A DNA stretch of 26,230 bases. Source: Sphingomonadaceae bacterium. GTDB lineage: Bacteria; Pseudomonadota; Alphaproteobacteria; Sphingomonadales; Sphingomonadaceae. The DNA is taken from positions 1 through 26,230 of the forward strand of contig JACVCM010000007.1 in assembly GCA_016742125.1 (NCBI GenBank), in the 5' to 3' direction. The notes beneath the pieces are model-generated. The model did no database searches and was not told where the DNA came from. It saw nothing but the letters and a program-made list of their open reading frames with translations. The position numbers were made by a program, and so were the translations under genes. Shown here in pieces: positions 21,993 to 26,230 of the stretch (positions are counted from its first letter, which is position 1; each line of letters starts with the position of its first letter).

Positions 21993-24188
21993 ATGGCGGT
22001 CGCGCGACTCTTCAAGAATTTCCCCGGCATGGGAGCAGCCGATGGGACGGACAACGGCTCCGCGGCCATCATCACGCCCGCCGATTCCGTCCGCAGGCTT
22101 GAGGTGCTGAACGATTTCGAACAGGCGGGCATAGGCTGGCTTTGGGCGACCGATGCCGATGCGCGGCTGATCTACATCTCCGAAAATGCGGCGGATAAGC
22201 TGAACCGGCCGATCGGCGACCTTTTGGGACAGCAGCTGACCGCGCTTTTCGAAACCGACAGCGAAAATGCCAGCGAGCGGTCTGATCGTCCGCTCAATTT
22301 CCAACTGACCGCGCGCAACAAGATCATCGACCAGACCGTCCGCTTCGCGCTGGCCGGGCCTGCGGGCGAAGGGCGGCAAACCTGGTGGTCGATTTCGGGG
22401 CATCCCAAGTTTGACAAGTCGGGTGACTTCCAAGGCTATCGGGGCAGCGCCAAGGACATCACGACCGAATATGAGCGCAAGCTGGTCGACTCGCGCCTTG
22501 CCGAATATGATTCGCTGACCGGCCTTGCCAACCGCCACCGCATGGACAAGCGGCTGGAAGGCATCCTCGCCGCCTATAAAACTGCGAAGCGCAGCTGTAC
22601 GCTCGTCATGCTCGACCTCGACCGGTTCAAGCACGTCAACGACACGCTGGGCCATCCTGCGGGCGACGATCTGCTCTGCCAGGTAGCACGCCGGATTGAG
22701 CGCGTAGTCGGGCAACGCGGCGAAATCGGACGACTGGGCGGCGATGAATTCCAGATCATCCTGCCCGACCTCGACGATCGCGGCAAGCTGGGTGAGCTTG
22801 CCAACAAGATCATCCAGATCCTCTCGCAACCCTACAGCATAGACGACAAGCGCGCGACGATCGGTACCTCGATCGGCATCGCGATCTCGCCCTATGACGG
22901 TATCGACAAGCTAGACCTTGTCGACAATGCCGACCTTGCGCTCTACGCCGCGAAAAATGGCGGGCGCGGGCAGTTCCGCTTCTACTCCGCCGACCTCAAG
23001 GACGAAGCGGCCGAACGCCGTCTGCTCGAAGAGGGCCTGCGCGACGCACTCGCTGCGGAAGAGCTGGAGCTGCATTACCAGCCCGTGGTTCGCACCGAAG
23101 ACAATATGGTTGTCACCTTCGAGGCGCTGATGCGCTGGGAACATCCCGAGCGCGGGCCGATCAGCCCCGACGTCTTCGTGCCGATTGCCGAAGAGTCCGA
23201 CCTTATCAACCAGCTGGGCGCATGGGCGCTCAACCGCGCGTGCCGCGACGCGATGGCCTGGCCAAAGTCGGTGCGCGTCGCGGTCAACGTCTCCGCCGCG
23301 CAGTTCGCGCATTCCGACCTGATCGAGATCGTCGCGCACGCGCTCGAAAGCTCTGGGCTGGAGGCAAACCGCCTCGAACTCGAACTCACTGAAAGCGTGT
23401 TCATGGGCGATGGCGAGACCGTTGACGACATCTTTCGTGCGCTCAAGGACCTCGGCGTCCGCCTCGCCCTCGATGATTTCGGCACTGGCTATTCGTCGCT
23501 CAGCTATCTGCGCGCCGCGCCATTCGACAAGATCAAGGTTGACCGCACCTTTGTCGACGACTGCACACAAAAGGACCATAACAGCGCCAAGATCATCGCC
23601 GCGATCATCGGCCTGTCCGATGCGCTCGGTATGGAAACCACGGTGGAGGGGGTCGAGGCCTTCGACCAGCTCGAAGTCGTCAAGTCCAAGGGCGCGCGCT
23701 TTATCCAGGGCTGGATCTACTCCAAGGCGCTGACGCAGGAAGCACTCGTCGCGCGAATGAAAAGCGGCGAACTGCGCATCGAGCCCGACGGCCCCGACCG
23801 CCACCGGCCCGAACGCCGCTCGGTCTTCCGCCGCATCGGTGTCATCCACGACGACCACCGCTACGAAGCATTGATGCGCAACCTGTCGAAGACCGGCGCA
23901 CTGATCGACGGCCTGCTTGGCGTCCCTGCCGACACCGGTCTGGTGCTCGACCTTGGCGGCGGCCAGCTTGTCGTGTGCACGGTGACGCGCGTGCAGGACG
24001 CGATGATCGCGGTCGAATTCGAAACCCCGCTGGTCAGCGACGGTGCCGGCGGTCTGTGCACCCGCCACCGCGTATCACCCTATATCCTCGCCGCAGCCGA
24101 GCTTCAGGCCGACACCCCGCGTAGCAAGCCGATATTCATGCAAGTCGCCGCCGTAGGTACCAGTGGCGCCATGGATTTCGACGACTGA
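21993..24188 (+). CDS. PAS-GGDEF-EAL-PilZ cyclic-di-GMP signalling protein
   Basis: 731 residues, no transmembrane segment seen, so likely cytosolic. The N-terminal PAS-type sensor (about 30-160) ends in a typical DIT linker (RGSAKDITTEYERK). The GGDEF domain (about 165-330) has FKHVND and intact GGDEF at 249-253. No RxxD inhibitory site stands at the usual distance before it. The EAL domain (about 345-590) has intact EAL at 377-379. It also has NVSAAQF, LELTES, LDDFGTGYSSL, KVDRTF, EGVE and QGW, so the phosphodiesterase residues are there. From about residue 600 a PilZ-like domain follows (RRSVFRR, then NLSKTGA), which would bind c-di-GMP. It could both make and degrade c-di-GMP; the net direction cannot be told. 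The ATG at 21993 has AAAGGG ten bases upstream. Confidence 0.95.
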   Translation: MAVARLFKNFPGMGAADGTDNGSAAIITPADSVRRLEVLNDFEQAGIGWLWATDADARLIYISENAADKLNRPIGDLLGQQLTALFETDSENASERSDRPLNFQLTARNKIIDQTVRFALAGPAGEGRQTWWSISGHPKFDKSGDFQGYRGSAKDITTEYERKLVDSRLAEYDSLTGLANRHRMDKRLEGILAAYKTAKRSCTLVMLDLDRFKHVNDTLGHPAGDDLLCQVARRIERVVGQRGEIGRLGGDEFQIILPDLDDRGKLGELANKIIQILSQPYSIDDKRATIGTSIGIAISPYDGIDKLDLVDNADLALYAAKNGGRGQFRFYSADLKDEAAERRLLEEGLRDALAAEELELHYQPVVRTEDNMVVTFEALMRWEHPERGPISPDVFVPIAEESDLINQLGAWALNRACRDAMAWPKSVRVAVNVSAAQFAHSDLIEIVAHALESSGLEANRLELELTESVFMGDGETVDDIFRALKDLGVRLALDDFGTGYSSLSYLRAAPFDKIKVDRTFVDDCTQKDHNSAKIIAAIIGLSDALGMETTVEGVEAFDQLEVVKSKGARFIQGWIYSKALTQEALVARMKSGELRIEPDGPDRHRPERRSVFRRIGVIHDDHRYEALMRNLSKTGALIDGLLGVPADTGLVLDLGGGQLVVCTVTRVQDAMIAVEFETPLVSDGAGGLCTRHRVSPYILAAAELQADTPRSKPIFMQVAAVGTSGAMDFDD

Positions 24189-24471
24189 AACCCGCAGGCG
24201 GTATGGGTTGGTGCCTGCTATATGCGCGCAGCAACCCTTGCATGAAACCGGCTTGCCGCAACGCCTCGTTCCAAGCCGCAGCAAATTCAGGCGAGCGACG
24301 TTGCAGACGGTAGGCCGATGTTTTCGACATACCCGCCATCAGTGCTGCCTCGCGCACGCACCCGGTGATGGACAGGTGTCGAAGGAACTGCTCGACACGG
24401 ACGATATTCCAGCCATCATGCCGGATGCGGTGTCCGCTCAGTGGACAACGGGGGTTGTGTTTTTGGTTCAT
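24136..24471 (-). CDS. Short helix-turn-helix protein, possibly truncated
   Basis: 111 residues. The start (RIRHDGWNIVRVEQFLRHL) and the HTH (about 36-58; CVREAALMAGMSKTSAYRLQRR) followed by SPEFAAAWNEAL resemble a sphingomonad family of HTH proteins with a terminase-small-subunit-like DNA-binding region. Members I know of continue for another ~50-100 residues. Here the sequence after residue ~75 is different and basic (HWYLRRRLA), so the gene may be truncated. The end overlaps the 3' end of the GGDEF-EAL gene by 53 bp on the other strand. GGAGA lies seven bases before the ATG. The start codon lies inside an inverted repeat that may be its own operator. Confidence 0.65.
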   Translation of the reverse strand: MNQKHNPRCPLSGHRIRHDGWNIVRVEQFLRHLSITGCVREAALMAGMSKTSAYRLQRRSPEFAAAWNEALRQAGFMQGLLRAYSRHQPIPPAGFSRRNPWRHWYLRRRLA

Positions 24472-24507
24472 ATCGGTTCTCCATCTGATTCACAGATAAC
24501 CGATATG
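24469..24507. promoter_or_regulatory. Inverted repeat over the HTH gene start, candidate operator or RNA hairpin
   Basis: CATATCGGTT (24469-24478) and AACCGATATG (24498-24507) are perfect 10-base inverted arms, 19 bases apart. One arm includes the ATG of the HTH gene and the loop includes its ribosome-binding site. It could be an autoregulatory DNA site or an mRNA hairpin hiding the start codon; both are inference. Confidence 0.55.
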
Positions 24508-24548
24508 GTTTATTTTAGGAAAGTTTCGCCAGGTCAAACTCGTACCTG

Positions 24549-25439
24549 CTAAAATTTCCATCCGAAGCCCACGGTCGGTCCGATGTCCCATGTGGAATAG
24601 CTCTTCCCGACCCGGCTCGAATCGTTGCGTTCGAACGAAATGCCAAAATCGAAGCCGCCATTGTCGGCAATGGCCCAGCTCAACCCGGCATTGGTGACAA
24701 AATTCACGTCGTCGCGACCATCGCTCGCGCCGCCGGTGTAGAAGCGTGCTTGAACCGTCTGGTCGATGGCCCATGACAGGCGTTCATTGATGTCTCCTGA
24801 CAGCTTCAACGTCGTTCCAAAACGATTTTGCTCGATCGTCTTCAGGGTCGCTTCGCGCCTTACGGCATGTACGTCTATTGTCAGGGCGGCGGATTTGAGG
24901 TCGAACTTGGTCGTCACGCCCGCCGTGAAATTATGCAGTGTTACCAGACGCTCGCCGAAAAACTTGTCGTAAACCAGCGCTGGCGTGTAATGAAGATAGG
25001 GCGCGGTATTGCCCAGTTTGGGCTCCACTATTTTGACGCCCACCCGGGCCAGCGTCGTCGATCCGTCATTTTCCGAATGCCGGGTGTAGAAATCTGCATC
25101 CGCATATAGCCGCGCAAATGGCCTGACCACTCCAGAAGATTTGCGCCAGTCGATCTGCATGGATGGCAAAGCATGAAATGCCTGTTTGCGCCCCGTGCCG
25201 GCATTCTCGACGTTGCTGTTGAACGTGAAGGGCAGAGTCAGGCTGATTTCGAACTCTTTCGGTTTTGGCGGCGCTCCACCGTCCAGCCCGACAACCATCG
25301 CCGGTTCCGGATCTTCGATTCTGTCCAACATGTCTATCCGCCGGTCGATGCGCTGGACAGAGGTATCGGCATCTTGACCGTACACAGGCTGGGTGGCCGA
25401 AAAGACTATTGCCACTATAAACAAGCGTCTCTGGTTCAT
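24549..25439 (-). CDS. Putative outer-membrane beta-barrel protein
   Basis: 296 residues. A signal peptide (MNQRRLFIVAIVFSATQPVYG, cut about 21-22) is followed by a short helical stretch (QRIDRRIDMLDRIED). Then many alternating amphipathic strands rich in aromatic residues follow, ending GPTVGFGWKF, with the C-terminal Phe typical of barrels recognised by BamA. No ligand or family can be named. The ATG at 25439 has GGGAGG eleven bases upstream. The open frame continues to 25523, but the extra N-terminus would spoil the signal peptide. Confidence 0.78.
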   Translation of the reverse strand: MNQRRLFIVAIVFSATQPVYGQDADTSVQRIDRRIDMLDRIEDPEPAMVVGLDGGAPPKPKEFEISLTLPFTFNSNVENAGTGRKQAFHALPSMQIDWRKSSGVVRPFARLYADADFYTRHSENDGSTTLARVGVKIVEPKLGNTAPYLHYTPALVYDKFFGERLVTLHNFTAGVTTKFDLKSAALTIDVHAVRREATLKTIEQNRFGTTLKLSGDINERLSWAIDQTVQARFYTGGASDGRDDVNFVTNAGLSWAIADNGGFDFGISFERNDSSRVGKSYSTWDIGPTVGFGWKF

Positions 25440-25794
25440 TGTGTAAAACCTCCCATATTGTGGGCGCCTACACCCGACCACAGGTTTCGACATGTGACCC
25501 ACATCACGCTTTTGTGAAATCAATAGGCCGGGAACAAGAAGGCTGCGCGGGACGACAATGCGGGGAAGCAGGGTATTTTGCTTTAGGCGAATCCTCCCGC
25601 TCGACTTGCGATGGGAGAATTAGAACTCCGTGTCCTCTGCGCCTCCGCGCCAACAATATCCCCCGGCCCCTTGCCCACCGCCCTGCTTCACGCTAAGGCG
25701 CGCGCAGTTTTCGATTCTCCCGCTTTCCCGCCGGTTTGAGGCGCAAATTGCGTCCTGTCCCCATCGGCAAAAGCCATTATCTAAGGGGTAAAAT
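25440..25794. other. Divergent non-coding region upstream of acnA, with repeat remnant
   Basis: 355 bp between two divergent genes, so both promoters should be here; I could not assign boxes with confidence. At 25626-25649 three octamers in a row (CTCCGTGT, CCTCTGCG, CCTCCGCG) match the period-8 repeat family. A partial opposite arm (TTCACGCTAAGGCGC) lies at 25687-25701. AGGGG is present before the acnA start. Confidence 0.6.
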
Positions 25795-26230
25795 ATGACC
25801 GCCATCGGACTAGACAGCCTGCAGACACGTTCCACCCTTACCGCCGGGGGCAAGTCGGTCGATTATTTCTCCATTCAGAAGCTGTCGGAGAAGCTGGGCG
25901 ATGTCTCTCGGTTGCCATTTTCGATGAAGGTATTGCTCGAAAATCTGCTCCGTTTTGAAGATGGCGGTTTTACCGTATCTGTGCAGGATATCCAGGCGAT
26001 GGTCGACTGGCAGGCGGACCCCAAATCCACGCGTGAAATCCAGTATCGCCCTGCCCGCGTGCTGCTGCAGGATTTTACGAGCGGTCCCTGCGTCGCCGAT
26101 CCTGCCCCGATGCGCAGTGCGGTGAACAGCCTCTGGGGCGCGCCGCCGAGGATCACTCGCCTCGTGTCTGTCCACCCCTGCGCCCATTCGCCGTCCTCAG
26201 ACGCGCCTGCTGGGCATCCCCCGCCGCCCG
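25795..26230 (+). CDS. acnA: Aconitate hydratase AcnA, N-terminal part (cut by window end)
   Basis: TCA-cycle enzyme that converts citrate to isocitrate with a [4Fe-4S] cluster; the cluster cysteines lie beyond the window. The first ~100 residues are clearly the AcnA/IRP type: SVDYFSIQKLSEKLGDVSRL, LPFSMKVLLENLLRFEDG, then IQYRPARVLLQDFT near residue 90. The next segment should read close to GVPCVVDLAAMRDAV and then run to a conserved HSV region. Instead it reads SGPCVADPAPMRSAV and becomes steadily less similar, though the frame stays open. Degraded sequence at a contig end is the likely cause; a diverged or decaying gene is less likely. AGGGG precedes the ATG. Confidence 0.9.
   Translation, partial: MTAIGLDSLQTRSTLTAGGKSVDYFSIQKLSEKLGDVSRLPFSMKVLLENLLRFEDGGFTVSVQDIQAMVDWQADPKSTREIQYRPARVLLQDFTSGPCVADPAPMRSAVNSLWGAPPRITRLVSVHPCAHSPSSDAPAGHPPPP

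Noticed and set aside
22911..24068. 385-codon minus-strand frame opposite the EAL domain
   Set aside because: Antisense shadow; the plus strand has all GGDEF and EAL motifs.
24500..24545. Sigma-70 promoter for the HTH gene (TTGACC with a TAAAAT or AATAAA box)
   Set aside because: The good -10 candidate gives a spacer of only 14 bases, and the 17-base option has a poor -10, so I did not list it as a feature.
1..26230. CRISPR array, tRNA, rRNA, insertion sequence or prophage
   Set aside because: No regularly spaced direct repeats, no cloverleaf candidates and no transposase, integrase or phage structural genes were seen. The HTH protein at 24136 resembles a terminase-type HTH but is isolated.

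Overview
The window looks like chromosomal DNA of an alphaproteobacterium, most likely in the Sphingomonadales. This is inferred from several things together: GC-rich coding sequence, the gene neighbours sspB-fumC and crcB-rluC-HAD-ATP12, a CIRCE-controlled groESL operon, DUF2585 and DUF3429 proteins, and many short interspersed hairpin repeats. No marker settles the genus. The sequence is core metabolism and housekeeping. There is no prophage, insertion sequence, CRISPR array, tRNA or rRNA, and no gene cluster that I would call a new system. The most notable material is non-coding: a dense set of small repeats lying between genes of operons.

Layout. Positions 1-3421 (minus strand) hold a pseudouridine synthase (rluE type), the potassium transporter kup and a rhomboid protease. 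Positions 3468-5707 hold groES-groEL, with a clear CIRCE operator, a promoter, a strong terminator and a long hairpin between the two genes. After a 386-bp repeat-bearing gap come hisF, hisA, hisH and hisB (6094-9107, transcribed B-H-A-F), with a repeat element in every gap. Divergent from hisB are sspB, fumC and an 83-residue membrane protein (9202-11340). A DUF2585 membrane protein, gmk and a DUF3429 membrane protein follow.

Positions 13257-18047 are a tight minus-strand run with several 1-4 nt start/stop overlaps: WYL regulator, crcB, rluC-like synthase, PaiB-like flavin-binding protein, HAD phosphatase, small membrane protein, ATP12 chaperone. The WYL regulator faces a DUF1579-like gene across a palindrome that is probably its operator. 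Positions 18708-21717 hold envelope or unknown proteins and a MOSC protein. Positions 21993-24188 encode a PAS-GGDEF-EAL-PilZ cyclic-di-GMP protein. A short HTH gene overlaps its 3' end in antisense and carries a perfect inverted repeat at its own start codon. A probable outer-membrane beta-barrel gene and the start of an aconitase gene (cut by the window edge) complete the region.

Two cautions. The last ~130 bases of the aconitase gene depart from the very conserved family sequence while staying open, which suggests poor sequence at a contig end. The extreme left end (C-terminus of the rluE-type protein) may have the same problem. Identifications come from reading motifs, not from database searches.
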